Below, in pieces: positions 11,725 through 11,756 of a stretch of 11,756 bases of DNA. The DNA is from Pseudomonadota bacterium (GTDB taxonomy: Bacteria > Pseudomonadota > Gammaproteobacteria > Pseudomonadales > Pseudomonadaceae). Location of the stretch: contig JAEWGL010000063.1 in assembly GCA_023388335.1 (NCBI GenBank), forward strand, positions 1 to 11,756, in the 5' to 3' direction. A program made the translations under genes and the position numbers. The first letter of the stretch is position 1; each line of letters begins with the position of its first letter. The notes under the pieces were generated by a model. It was not told the DNA's origin. It ran no database searches and saw only the letters and a list, made by a program, of their open reading frames with translations.

Positions 11725-11756
11725 TCCGCGATAGCTCAGTCGGTAGAGCAAATGAC
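11725..11756 (+). tRNA. tRNA, probably tRNA-Asn, 5' part only
   Basis: The last 32 bases read as a tRNA 5' half: acceptor strand TCCGCGA, TA at positions 8-9, D stem GCTC/GAGC with the loop AGTCGGTA, then A26 and the 5' side of the anticodon arm, AATGAC. The window ends just before the anticodon, so the amino acid cannot be read directly. The sequence agrees with my memory of Pseudomonas tRNA-Asn(GTT). A strong promoter with a GC-rich discriminator lies upstream. Confidence 0.85.

Overview
The window looks like chromosomal DNA from a Pseudomonas of the P. putida group. The evidence is its high G+C content, the recognisable pseudomonad proteins (a long BamD, RluD, PgeF, ClpB and a PP0621-type small protein), pseudomonad REP-type palindromes, and a partial tRNA at the right edge. 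The species call rests on remembered sequence likeness, not on a search.

Left part, minus strand (1-5113): a FadR-type GntR regulator is followed by a complete branched-chain-amino-acid-type (HAAT family) ABC transporter, in the order periplasmic binding protein, LivH-like permease, LivM-like permease, LivG-like ATPase and LivF-like ATPase. The LivF-like gene is cut by the left edge. The last four genes overlap by 1-4 bases and are almost certainly one transcript. The regulator lies 91 bases upstream of the binding-protein gene on the same strand. A perfect inverted repeat just upstream of the regulator is a candidate operator. The substrate cannot be read from the sequence.

Middle part: 5114-5394 holds the candidate operator and a REP-like double palindrome but no gene. 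A 76-residue membrane-anchored zinc-ribbon protein follows (minus strand, 5395-5625). Next comes a strong terminator for bamD (5676-5700) and bamD itself (minus strand, 5719-6735), the outer-membrane lipoprotein of the BAM complex. bamD is divergent from the rluD-pgeF pair (plus strand, 6886-8585), which encodes the 23S rRNA pseudouridine synthase and the peptidoglycan editing factor, overlapping by four bases. The 150-base divergent region carries a GC-rich hairpin close to both likely transcription starts.

Right part: clpB (8719-11283) encodes the heat-shock disaggregase and has a good sigma-32 promoter and an intrinsic terminator. The 441 bases after it contain no protein gene. They hold a REPIN-like inverted pair, two tandem sigma-70 promoters with GC-rich discriminators, a leader hairpin and the first 32 bases of a tRNA, probably tRNA-Asn.

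Most of the window is ordinary core genome. I did not find a convincing undescribed system. The best leads are the duplicated NRSW motif in the BamD tail, the self-contained regulator-transporter unit of unknown substrate, the hairpin at the bamD/rluD divergent promoter, the membrane-anchored zinc-ribbon protein and the doubled tRNA promoter.
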